A DNA stretch of 40,196 nt from NCBI GenBank assembly GCA_017474845.1, contig JAFVGS010000006.1, forward strand, positions 1 to 40,196. Reading direction: 5' to 3'. A program made the position numbers and the translations under genes. Below, piece by piece: positions 33,546-39,958 of the stretch; position 1 is the first letter of the stretch, and each line of letters starts with the position of its first letter. This stretch comes from Prevotella sp. (GTDB lineage: Bacteria > Bacteroidota > Bacteroidia > Bacteroidales > Bacteroidaceae). Below the pieces are notes generated by a model. The model was given only the letters and a program-made list of their open reading frames with translations. It ran no database searches and was not told the origin of the DNA.

Positions 33546-35564
33546 ATATCGGCAAAGGATGTGAAAGTGATATCACCCGACAGCAGCCTGCAGGTGACGG
33601 TCAGCGATGCCGGCGGACACCTCTACTACTCCGCCACCCTCAACGGCCAGCAGATGCTCCTCCCCTCGGCCCTTGGCCTGAAGACCAGCATCGGCGACTT
33701 CACCCGGGAATTATCCATTGTCAATTCTCCATTATCCATTGTAAGCAACGCTTACCAAATGCGCGGCACCAAGGCCTCCTCTGCCGACTATAAGGCCACG
33801 AAGGCCGTCATCGATATCGAGAACAAAGACCATCAGCGCTTCAGCGTCATCTTCCAGGTCTCTGACAACGACATCGCCTTCCGCTACGCCATCCCCCGTC
33901 AGAAATGGCAGGACAAGGAGCCCAAGCGTCTGCGCATCAAAAGTGAACTGAGCAGTTTCAACTTCCCCGACGGCACCACGACGTTCATCTCTCCGCAGAT
34001 AGGTCCTGAGTCCGGCTGGGAACAGACCAAGCCCAGCTACGAGGAAGGCTACTCTGCCGATGCCCCGATGGACACCCCTTCTCAATATGGACACGGCTAC
34101 ATCTTCCCCGCCCTGTTCCATATTCATGGAGACAAGGAGACAGGTAGACAAGGAGTTCAAGACAAATCTTCCAGCGCGAAAGGTAGCCCAAAAGGTAATG
34201 TCCTGAACTCCTTGAACTCCTTGAACTCCTTGTCTACTTGGGCCTTGGTTAGTGAGACAGGCGTTGGAAGCAACTATTGCGGCAGTCATCTAAGTGACTA
34301 CCAGGCAGGTGTCGGCTACACCGTCGCCTACCCCGATGCCGGCGAAAACAACGGCTATGGCACCGACTTCGCAGCCATCCCCCTGCCCGGTGAGACGCCC
34401 TGGCGCACCATCACCCTCGGCACCTCGCTCAAGCCCATCGCAGAGACCACCATCAGCTACGACCTCGTCGAGCCCCTCTACGAGCCCTCCACCGACTACA
34501 AGCCTGGACGCTACACCTGGAGCTGGCTCATCTGGCAGGACACCTCCGTCAACTACGACGACCAGGTGAAATTCATCGACCTCGCCTCAGCCATGGGCTT
34601 CGAGTACTGTCTCGTGGATAACTGGTGGGACACGCAGATCGGCCGTGACCGCATCGAGGAACTCTCGAAATATGCCCAGTCGAAGGGCGTACATCTCTTA
34701 TTATGGTATAACAGCAACGGCTTCTGGAACGATGCCCCGCAGACCCCACGCAACTGCATGTCGACAGCCATCGCCCGTGAGCGGGAGATGACATGGCTGC
34801 AGCGCATCGGCGTCAAGGGCATCAAGGTGGACTTCTTCGGAGGCGACAAGCAGGAGACGATGCGGCTCTATGAGGACATCCTCAGCGACGCCAACCGTCA
34901 CGGGCTGCAGGTGGTCTTCCACGGCTGCACCGTACCTCGCGGCTGGGAGCGCATGTATCCCAACTTCGTGGCCTCAGAGGCAGTGCTCGCCTCAGAGAAC
35001 CTGTTCTTCGGTGAAGAGGCCACCTTCCGCGAAGGCTTCGACCTCACCCTCCATCCCTTCTGCCGCAATGCCACGGCCTCGATGGACTGGGGCGGTATCA
35101 TCCTCAACAAATATATCTCGAAGGACAACAAGAGCCGTCACACCCGTAAGACCACCGACATCTTCGAGCTCGCCTCGGGACTCATCATGCAGACCTCGGT
35201 ACAGTGCGTCGCCTTACAGCCGAACAACCTCGACGAACTGCCTGAGTTCGAACTGGACTTCCTGCGCGGCCTTCCCACCACATGGGAAGAGACCCGCTTC
35301 ATCGACGGCTATCCCGGCCATTACGTCGTCCTCGCCCGTAAGGACACTGACGGCCATTGGCACGTCGCAGGCCTCAACGCCCTCAAGGAGTCCCTGACAC
35401 TCACCCTCGACCTGCCGATGTTCGCTCCCGGTGAGACCCTCCGGTACTACGTCGACGAAAAAGACGGCTCACCGACGGTCACCACCCTCAAGATCGACAA
35501 GAAAGGCCGTGCGAAGGTCACCATCCAGCCCAACGGCGGCTTCATCATTCAAAAAGGGGAGTGA
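33471..35564 (+). CDS. Glycoside hydrolase family 97 (retaining alpha-galactosidase-like), with three repeat-encoded insertions
   Basis: 697 residues. The signal peptide is MRKWILPFYLFTFLPISA (starting at 33471 or 33501). N-terminal beta-sandwich, (beta/alpha)8 barrel and C-terminal beta domain follow the GH97 order. In the barrel, GIKVDFFGGDKQE places an aspartate (454 from 33471) where retaining GH97 enzymes such as BtGal97b have their nucleophile, and Glu503 (PNFVASEAV) is a candidate acid/base. The inverting SusB glutamate pattern is not seen. Three stretches coincide with tandem repeats: residues about 15-25 (signal core), 80-92 (LSIVNSPLSIVSN) and 220-258 (a spacer rich in Gly, Ser, Asn and Leu between FHIHGDKE and WALVSETGVGSNYCGSHL). 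All keep the frame. Stop codon lies in the terminator stem. Confidence 0.92.
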   Translation: MKNLSLKGFGMRKWILPFYLFTFLPISAKDVKVISPDSSLQVTVSDAGGHLYYSATLNGQQMLLPSALGLKTSIGDFTRELSIVNSPLSIVSNAYQMRGTKASSADYKATKAVIDIENKDHQRFSVIFQVSDNDIAFRYAIPRQKWQDKEPKRLRIKSELSSFNFPDGTTTFISPQIGPESGWEQTKPSYEEGYSADAPMDTPSQYGHGYIFPALFHIHGDKETGRQGVQDKSSSAKGSPKGNVLNSLNSLNSLSTWALVSETGVGSNYCGSHLSDYQAGVGYTVAYPDAGENNGYGTDFAAIPLPGETPWRTITLGTSLKPIAETTISYDLVEPLYEPSTDYKPGRYTWSWLIWQDTSVNYDDQVKFIDLASAMGFEYCLVDNWWDTQIGRDRIEELSKYAQSKGVHLLLWYNSNGFWNDAPQTPRNCMSTAIAREREMTWLQRIGVKGIKVDFFGGDKQETMRLYEDILSDANRHGLQVVFHGCTVPRGWERMYPNFVASEAVLASENLFFGEEATFREGFDLTLHPFCRNATASMDWGGIILNKYISKDNKSRHTRKTTDIFELASGLIMQTSVQCVALQPNNLDELPEFELDFLRGLPTTWEETRFIDGYPGHYVVLARKDTDGHWHVAGLNALKESLTLTLDLPMFAPGETLRYYVDEKDGSPTVTTLKIDKKGRAKVTIQPNGGFIIQKGE
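33709..33744. repeat. 7-base tandem repeat inside GH97
   Basis: Units AATTATC, CATTGTC, AATTCTC, CATTATC, CATTGTA in frame, coding LSIVNSPLSIVSN. The unit type matches the array at 4241-4275 between the efflux genes. Confidence 0.8.
34128..34241. repeat. Inverted tandem-repeat element inserted in GH97
   Basis: The left arm (34128-34164) and right arm (34201-34241) are reverse complements by unit (AAGGAGTTC / GAACTCCTT, GTAGACAAGG / CCTTGTCTAC) around a loop of about 36 bases. The element is close to 114 bases and keeps the frame. Relatives of GH97 read directly from the aromatic strand into the LVSETGV-type segment. Confidence 0.85.
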
Positions 35565-35587
35565 GCGCTCACTCCCCTTTCTTTTTT
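35553..35587. terminator. Bidirectional terminator between GH97 and the smalltalk gene
   Basis: Perfect 28-base palindrome (35553-35580; half-site AAAGGGGAGTGAGC) followed by a T-rich stretch, with an A-run before it for the opposite direction. The GH97 TGA is at 35562-35564, within the first arm. Confidence 0.9.
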
Positions 35588-35601
35588 AGTCATCTGGCTT
35601 T

Positions 35602-35715
35602 TTACAGCCAAATCGGTCCATGACCCATACACGACGTGGTGCCGAGTGCCGTCAGGGCTGCCGTCAGAATCGACACAATCACCTGAATGACGGTCTTCCA
35701 TTTTTCCTTCTTCAT
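35602..35715 (-). CDS. Smalltalk peptide, 37 residues
   Basis: Reads MKKEKWKTVIQVIVSILTAA, LTALGTTSC and a short end MGHGPIWL. This is the pattern of the tiny Bacteroidetes family named smalltalk protein: a charged start, one hydrophobic helix with VSILTA and TALG, and a TTSC ending that resembles a lipobox. It follows the HU-HIG gene by 47 bases on the same strand, the usual partner order. The usual third neighbour, an N-acetylmuramoyl-alanine amidase, is not here; GH97 converges instead. Function is unknown. A longer overlapping frame on the same strand (35549-35746) has no coding character. Confidence 0.88.
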   Translation of the reverse strand: MKKEKWKTVIQVIVSILTAALTALGTTSCMGHGPIWL

Positions 35716-35735
35716 ACGCTACGATTTTTTTAGTT

Positions 35736-35758
35736 CCAAGATTCAAGTTTCAAGTCTC
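35736..35758. repeat. 7-base tandem repeat between HU-HIG and smalltalk genes
   Basis: AAGATTC, AAGTTTC, AAGTCTC: three 7-base units in the short gap, just after the HU-HIG stop codon. Confidence 0.65.
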
Positions 35759-35762
35759 GCCT

Positions 35763-36401
35763 TTAGTTCACGTCGTTGCCTCCGCCGTTGCTGCCACCGC
35801 CGCTGTCTCCGCCGCCAGTGTCACCGCCAGAGGTTCCGCCGCCAGTGTTACCACCGTTGTCGCCGCCAGAGGTGCCTCCGTTCTGGGTGCCGCCATTGCC
35901 GTTCTGACTGCCGGAGCCAGAACCGCTGCCGCCTTCGCCACCGTTGGTGGGTGATGCCGGGCGACCCTCGGCCTTCTCGCGCTTCAGATCCTCAGCCCAG
36001 ATGAAGGTAGCCTTTGCCAGCACGTCTTTGGAGTTCAGACCGGCCTCGTCGCCCTGATCGGGCAGGAAGCGGATGTGCAGACCGCTGAAGGTCGTCTTCG
36101 GGTTGAACTTGTCGATGCTCACGGCACCGCCCTTCTTGTTCTCAGCCATCAGGTAGAAGGTTCCCAGTCCCTCCAGCTTGATCTTCTTCGACTCCAGCAG
36201 CATCTCCACGATGCAGGCCTCGGCCTTGGTCAGTACACCCTCGACAACATCCTGCGTGTAGATGGAACCGTGATCGGCGATGTGACGCGCCAGCTTGCGG
36301 GTGTTCAGAGTCTCAGTGTGAACGATACGGCCGAAGTACTTGCCGTAGGCCGAGTTGTTCTCGTTCTTGTTCTGATAAACATCATAAATGATTTTTGACA
36401 T
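35763..36401 (-). CDS. HU-family DNA-binding protein with glycine-rich tail (HU-HIG)
   Basis: 212 residues. Residues 1-125 form the HU-like domain of the HU-HIG group (MSKIIYDVYQNKNENNSAYGK, LARHIADHG, GVLTKAEACIVEMLLESKKIKLEGLGTFYL, GLHIRFLPDQ). Residues 155-212 are a low-complexity Gly/Ser/Asn/Thr tail (GSGSGSGSQNGNGGTQNGG and so on), as in members fused to glycine-rich motifs. Presumed nucleoid-associated or DNA-bending role. It has its own promoter with a palindrome over the -7 element and a leader of about 115 bases. The tail is repetitive DNA and could vary in length between strains. Confidence 0.92.
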   Translation of the reverse strand: MSKIIYDVYQNKNENNSAYGKYFGRIVHTETLNTRKLARHIADHGSIYTQDVVEGVLTKAEACIVEMLLESKKIKLEGLGTFYLMAENKKGGAVSIDKFNPKTTFSGLHIRFLPDQGDEAGLNSKDVLAKATFIWAEDLKREKAEGRPASPTNGGEGGSGSGSGSQNGNGGTQNGGTSGGDNGGNTGGGTSGGDTGGGDSGGGSNGGGNDVN

Positions 36402-36506
36402 AACTTAAATGATTTAGAATGTAAGATTTAAGCCTTGTCCTTGAGTCGTTTTCCTTAGTCCTTAGAAGCTGCTCCACCAATCAAAATTCGCGACTTTCTC
36501 TCCAGT

Positions 36507-36553
36507 TTTGCAACTGTGTTGCAAAGGTACGAATATTTTTTGAAACCACCAAA
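36507..36553 (-). promoter_or_regulatory. Promoter of the HU-HIG gene with an overlapping palindrome
   Basis: Minus strand: TTTG (36553-36550), a 20-base spacer, TACCTTTG (36529-36522). A palindrome TTTGCAAC-TGT-GTTGCAAA (36507-36525) covers the end of the -7 element and the expected transcription start, so it is a candidate operator, possibly for autoregulation. Confidence 0.75.
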
Positions 36554-36727
36554 CTTTTTCGCAATTATTTTTCAAAAAAATGAAAATTTCTTTGCCCCTC
36601 GCGCGGCGAGCAGCAATTTCTCAGGGAGAGAGCCGCAACGTCTCTCCATTTTATCAGTAAGCAGGCTATCCGTGAGCACGCCATTCTCTCACCTCCTGCG
36701 TTTGTTGACCGTGTGTGTCTGGCCAGA
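36554..36727. other. Intergenic stretch with nothing recognised
   Basis: Between the HU-HIG promoter and the repeat element at 36728. A short frame crosses it but has no start context, no family resemblance and a serine/leucine-rich composition of the kind produced by T/C-rich DNA. I see no RNA gene or promoter here. Confidence 0.5.
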
Positions 36728-36929
36728 CTTTCTCACTTTCTCAGTTTCTCACTTATGACAAGAGCATTCTGCGGTTTCCCTTCAAAAGAACTTTTATTAA
36801 TTATAGATTATATATAATATATAATTAATAACATAATAATTATTAAACTTTAAAACCTTGACTTCGTCGACCTTCCCCTTTCGGAAAACGTTCTTGTCAT
36901 AACTGAGAAAGTGAGAAACTGAGAAACTT
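36728..36929. repeat. About 200-bp element: inverted 8-base tandem arrays around an AT-rich palindromic core
   Basis: The left array (36728-36762) and right array (36891-36929) are reverse complements built from CTGAGAAA/GTGAGAAA octamers; each ends inward with TCTTGTCATAA or its complement. The interior holds an AT-rich palindrome (ATTAATTATA 36796-36805 with TATAATTAAT 36820-36829). It ends where a truncated gene begins. Confidence 0.82.
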
Positions 36930-36930
36930 C

Positions 36931-37248
36931 AATTTCCCCGATCCTCGTAGCATGGATGATTTCATCGCCTTCGCCAGGAATCTCCCTGCTGACACCTGGC
37001 TCCATTTTCATTGCCAGGCCGGCAAGGGGCGCACCACCTTGTTTTTGGTCGTTTATGATTTCCTCCGCAACCCTGATGTTGCCGAGAAGGATGTCGTTTA
37101 CCGGCACTACCTTCAGGGAGGTAACTTCATGTATTATCAGGGCGACGATGCTGACGAAAAGGCATGGAAGGTACCCCTGGCCAAAGAGAAGGCTGCCATG
37201 GTGCCGCTCGTCTATCAGTATATTCAAGAAAACCTGCCCAAAGACTAA
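36931..37248 (+). pseudogene. N-terminally truncated PTP-like phytase / inositol-phosphate phosphatase
   Basis: The open frame from 36907 to the TAA at 37248 encodes the active-site end of a cysteine phosphatase: DDFIAFARNLPADTWLHFHC, then QAGKGRTT. The P-loop HCQAGKGRT has the catalytic cysteine at 37012-37014, and the flanking WLHFHC and YDFLRNPD are typical of the PTP-like phytase family. The family is normally around 300 residues, with its N-terminal half before the P-loop; here only about 20 residues precede it, and upstream DNA is the tandem-repeat element. The first Met (36952) would give 98 residues. I read it as a decayed remnant; a short functional protein is unlikely because the fold would be incomplete. 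Confidence 0.8.
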
Positions 37249-37325
37249 CTCACCAGCATGTCAGGTGTGGATTATTTATGTTTTGGGGAGATTATACTTT
37301 GCTATAATAGTTTTTCAGTTCAAAG

Positions 37326-37357
37326 TTTGCATGTTTGAATAAAAAGTAGTACCTTTG
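37326..37357 (+). promoter_or_regulatory. Promoter of the gene at 37376
   Basis: TTTG at 37326-37329, a 20-base spacer, TACCTTTG at 37350-37357. The ATG follows 18 bases later, so the leader is about 10-13 bases. Confidence 0.83.
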
Positions 37358-37375
37358 GACGCAAATTTCAAAAAA

Positions 37376-38266
37376 ATGCATTTTTATATTTGTCCCTTTA
37401 AGCTCTCCAGCAACGAGATCTGGTATACCAATCCTGATGGCTTAGAACCTGAGGAAGTCCTTTCGAAGATAACTGAGAAGGACTTCCTGATGCAGAATAA
37501 GAAGATCGTGTTCAGTGACAGGCACTTGGAACATGTGTATTCACACCTTTATGTTCAACAACCCGCCGATGGCATAACACTGGTGAAGATAGCCAACAGG
37601 GTGGTAGACGACAGCGACAAGCAGTTTTGGCGCAAAACACCCTTGGAGCATAGGGCCTTTGCCACGGTAATGATGATCAGTATCAAGGAAAGCACCCGTT
37701 TCTATATTGAAGAAAACACTGCCGCCTTCAAGCGCGTGGAAGATCTGATATCGATAGTATGCCACTCGCTGAACGAGGCCCTGGCCAGAGAGAATCAGAA
37801 ATTCTGGATAGAACCATCCATACACGTTAACCGACAGAGCGACGACCTGGGCGTGATGTATGCCTGCTCTGTGATGAATAACCTAATAACAAAAGTGCAA
37901 GACATCAATGAAGGAGCAACACCTGTGATGGAGTTCGACGAAGGAGCACTGAAGATGTCGAGACAATTTGTATGTACGCTTACTGACGGACGAAGAACCG
38001 CTATGGTTATGTCGACGCTCTATTCATTATCTAAAGACAAGGGCATTCCGAAGGCAATGCTAAGTATCCTAAGAGCAGCTATGGATGCCCAGGTGATGGT
38101 GCGGCCAAGCTATAAAAACTATATAGAGGTTTTTGATTGTGGCAACATTGTGTCGAAGAAGAATTTTACATATTATACGAATCCAGGCTATCATGGTTTT
38201 CACGATGACAGACTGTATCTCAATGCCAGGAACGCGTTTCTGAAAATCAAGACGATGAAGCTGTAA
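37376..38266 (+). CDS. Protein of unknown function, 296 residues
   Basis: Starts at the ATG at 37376 (MHFYICPFKLSSNEIWYTNP); codons before it overlap the promoter. No signal peptide or membrane helix, so cytoplasmic. The middle is helical (AAFKRVEDLISIVCHSLNEA, ALKMSRQFVCTLTDGRRTAM, AMLSILRAAMDAQV) and the end is rich in Tyr, Asn and Lys (KNFTYYTNPGYHGFHDDRLY). I do not recognise the family. Its base composition is more AT-rich than the genes to the left, and it stands with a phage-type regulator and another unrecognised gene, so it is probably accessory. Single gene with its own promoter. Confidence 0.75.
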   Translation: MHFYICPFKLSSNEIWYTNPDGLEPEEVLSKITEKDFLMQNKKIVFSDRHLEHVYSHLYVQQPADGITLVKIANRVVDDSDKQFWRKTPLEHRAFATVMMISIKESTRFYIEENTAAFKRVEDLISIVCHSLNEALARENQKFWIEPSIHVNRQSDDLGVMYACSVMNNLITKVQDINEGATPVMEFDEGALKMSRQFVCTLTDGRRTAMVMSTLYSLSKDKGIPKAMLSILRAAMDAQVMVRPSYKNYIEVFDCGNIVSKKNFTYYTNPGYHGFHDDRLYLNARNAFLKIKTMKL

Positions 38267-38275
38267 AATGTTTAT

Positions 38276-38316
38276 TTTGGAACCAATTGGCATCAATTGG
38301 CTCTATTTGGAACCAA
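38276..38316. repeat. Direct repeats of TTTGGAACCAA, possible operator region
   Basis: TTTGGAACCAA at 38276-38286 and 38306-38316 (30 bases apart), with CAATTGG at 38284-38290 and 38294-38300 between them. It lies upstream of the promoter at 38374, with spacing that would suit a binding protein on one face of the helix. Confidence 0.5.
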
Positions 38317-38373
38317 ATCAGGTCAAGTTCGGAAAATACGAATTTGGCCTACTGTTTTTTTAAGTTATGTCTA

Positions 38374-38381
38374 TATCTTTG
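38374..38381 (+). promoter_or_regulatory. -7 element upstream of the gene at 38429
   Basis: TATCTTTG, 47 bases before the ATG at 38429. No TTTG at the proper spacing upstream, so the promoter may need an activator. Confidence 0.6.
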
Positions 38382-38428
38382 TGTTGCAACTTGTCGCAGG
38401 AGTCGGCAGTTGTGGTGCATCTTTCGTA

Positions 38429-38956
38429 ATGGGGCCCCATCTCTGCGAGGAGCACCGGGCAGCCCATATTACTCCCAACTCTCAAAAAAAGTTGGAAGAA
38501 ATGAGGGTTATATTTGAGAAGGGTGACAAGCCCGAAGTGAAAGAGCTGGTACGTCAGTTGCAGAAGCTGGTGCCGGGTATTGTAATCATTGAAGACGAGA
38601 CGCAGCAGGAACACTGGCTACTGAGTGACGATGAGATCAAGGAGGCAATCCTGAGTGTGATGCCTTTCTTCTCGGTGAGGTCTCAATGGGTGGCGATTTA
38701 TCGCATATTGGTGGATTACTCTGGTTTCCCGGAAGAGGTGGCTGCGTTCTGTAGCAGGATCAGTAAGCTGATGCGTGGCACTGAGATTTATTTCACCATC
38801 GACTATCAGTCGGTACAGAAGCCGTTGGCTGCGAATGGCATTTTGCAGAAGCCTTATAGCCAGTGGAAGGTGTTCTGTGCCAAGAAGGGCGACAGGATTT
38901 TCACACGTCAGAAAATGATAGCAGAAAGGCTCTTGAAAGCTCTCGGAATAGTGTAA
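38429..38956 (+). CDS. Protein of unknown function, 175 residues
   Basis: The ATG at 38429 (MGPHLCEEHRAAHITPNSQK) lies downstream of the TATCTTTG element; an earlier in-frame ATG at 38297 would translate through the promoter and is not used. The N-terminus is helical and charged, with no signal peptide. The C-terminal part (YFTIDYQSVQKPLAANGILQ, then KPYSQWKVFC and RIFTRQKMIAERLLKALG) looks compact and basic and recalls small helical or DNA-associated domains, but I cannot name a family. The neighbours suggest an accessory or phage-derived region. Confidence 0.7.
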   Translation: MGPHLCEEHRAAHITPNSQKKLEEMRVIFEKGDKPEVKELVRQLQKLVPGIVIIEDETQQEHWLLSDDEIKEAILSVMPFFSVRSQWVAIYRILVDYSGFPEEVAAFCSRISKLMRGTEIYFTIDYQSVQKPLAANGILQKPYSQWKVFCAKKGDRIFTRQKMIAERLLKALGIV

Positions 38957-39033
38957 TTTACTATAGAGATAGCGTTATTTACTTTGTAATTTACGATGCA
39001 AAGTAATTTGAATCGTGCCTTTTTTATTCTCTC

Positions 39034-39075
39034 TAATTTTGCACTGTCAACAAACGGAAACGGAGTTGACAGTGC
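39034..39075 (+). promoter_or_regulatory. Promoter and 11-bp stem-loop in the leader of the Rha-type gene
   Basis: TAATTTTG at 39034-39041 with TTTG at 39007-39010 (23-base spacing, long). Overlapping its end is a perfect stem, GCACTGTCAAC (39041-39051) with GTTGACAGTGC (39065-39075), around a 13-base loop. The stem would be at the very 5' end of the transcript or serve as an operator. The rest of the leader to 39252 contains a small hairpin (AAAGCGA/TCGCTTT, near 39120-39140) and nothing else I recognise. Confidence 0.6.
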
Positions 39076-39252
39076 TGTTTGAGACTGCGTCTCGAAAAAC
39101 GGCTGCACCTCAGCAAAGCCAAAAGCGAGCTTTCGCTTTGCATTCGGTTTGCGCGTTCTTTGACTTATTGGAACAACGAAGACAAATCTCTCGCGTATGC
39201 ACACACGTGGGCATGCGCATGTACCATAGATAATTTTAAAAGGACTAAGGAT

Positions 39253-39933
39253 ATGAAGCAAAATCAAACTTTAACAGTGATGAATGCCGGGCGCATGACA
39301 TCGCTGGAGATTGCCGAAGTTACCGGCAAGCAGCACAAAAACCTGATGCGTGACATCAGGAATATGGAGGCTGCATGGGAAAAGGTTAACGGGCTCAAAT
39401 TTGAGCTCGTTGATTACACGGACTCCAAGGGCGAGCAACGCCCTTGTTACTCTCTCTCGAAAATGGAATGCCTTTACATCGCCACGAAGTTCAACGACGA
39501 GGCTCGTGCCAAGTTGGTGATTCGATGGCAACAGCTGGAGCAGGAGCGGATCACACAGAAATGTGTCAGAAAGCTGCTGGTGACGGATGAAGATGTGATG
39601 AATGAGGCCCAGCGTATCATTGGACGCACGATAGTCTCGTTCAACAAGCACGCTGACGGCTGTATCACCGCCAGCGACATTGCAGAGGCGATAGGCATGG
39701 AAGTGAAGGACCTGAACTCGTTCCTCACGGACAAGAAGGTTCAGAAATGGACGCGGGGTCAGTACCGTCTGACTCCTGAATATGAAGGTCTCGGACTGGC
39801 ACAGGACAGGCTTTTCATCTACTACTCGAAGGACGGGAAACAAAAGGAACGCACCTATCTCGTCTGGACTACCAAAGGTGCGGAAATGATTGACAAGATG
39901 ATTTTTGATCAAGGAAAACGAAATAAGGAATAA
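39253..39933 (+). CDS. Phage regulatory protein, Rha family with KilAC-like C-terminus
   Basis: 226 residues from the ATG at 39253 (MKQNQTLTVMNAGRMTSLEI). Residues 1-100 are the Rha domain (TSLEIAEVTGKQHKNLMRDI, YSLSKMECLYIATKFNDEAR), a phage antirepressor/regulator fold. The C-terminal part (ITASDIAEAIGMEVKDLNSF, YLVWTTKGAEMIDKMI) resembles the KilAC/antirepressor C-terminal domain. Typical of prophages and integrative elements. Longer upstream frames overlap the leader hairpin and are rejected. It is followed after 25 bases by another gene on the same strand, so they are probably co-transcribed. Confidence 0.9.
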   Translation: MKQNQTLTVMNAGRMTSLEIAEVTGKQHKNLMRDIRNMEAAWEKVNGLKFELVDYTDSKGEQRPCYSLSKMECLYIATKFNDEARAKLVIRWQQLEQERITQKCVRKLLVTDEDVMNEAQRIIGRTIVSFNKHADGCITASDIAEAIGMEVKDLNSFLTDKKVQKWTRGQYRLTPEYEGLGLAQDRLFIYYSKDGKQKERTYLVWTTKGAEMIDKMIFDQGKRNKE

Positions 39934-39936
39934 GAC

Positions 39937-39954
39937 AACGAATTAAACGAATTG
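39937..39954. repeat. Two 9-base CGAATT units between the Rha-type gene and the next gene
   Basis: AACGAATTA and AACGAATTG, the same unit as at 9223-9249. Confidence 0.6.
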
Positions 39955-39958
39955 TTTT

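Noticed and set aside
35549-35746. A 65-codon minus-strand frame over the smalltalk gene
   Set aside because: It is frame-shifted relative to the recognisable smalltalk peptide and runs through the terminator.
36516-36758. An 80-codon plus-strand frame in the gap
   Set aside because: It starts in the HU-HIG promoter region and ends in the tandem repeat; composition reflects T/C-rich DNA.
36796-36829. Replication origin or attachment site in the AT-rich palindrome
   Set aside because: No DnaA boxes, iterons, integrase or tRNA end were seen; the AT-rich core alone is not enough.
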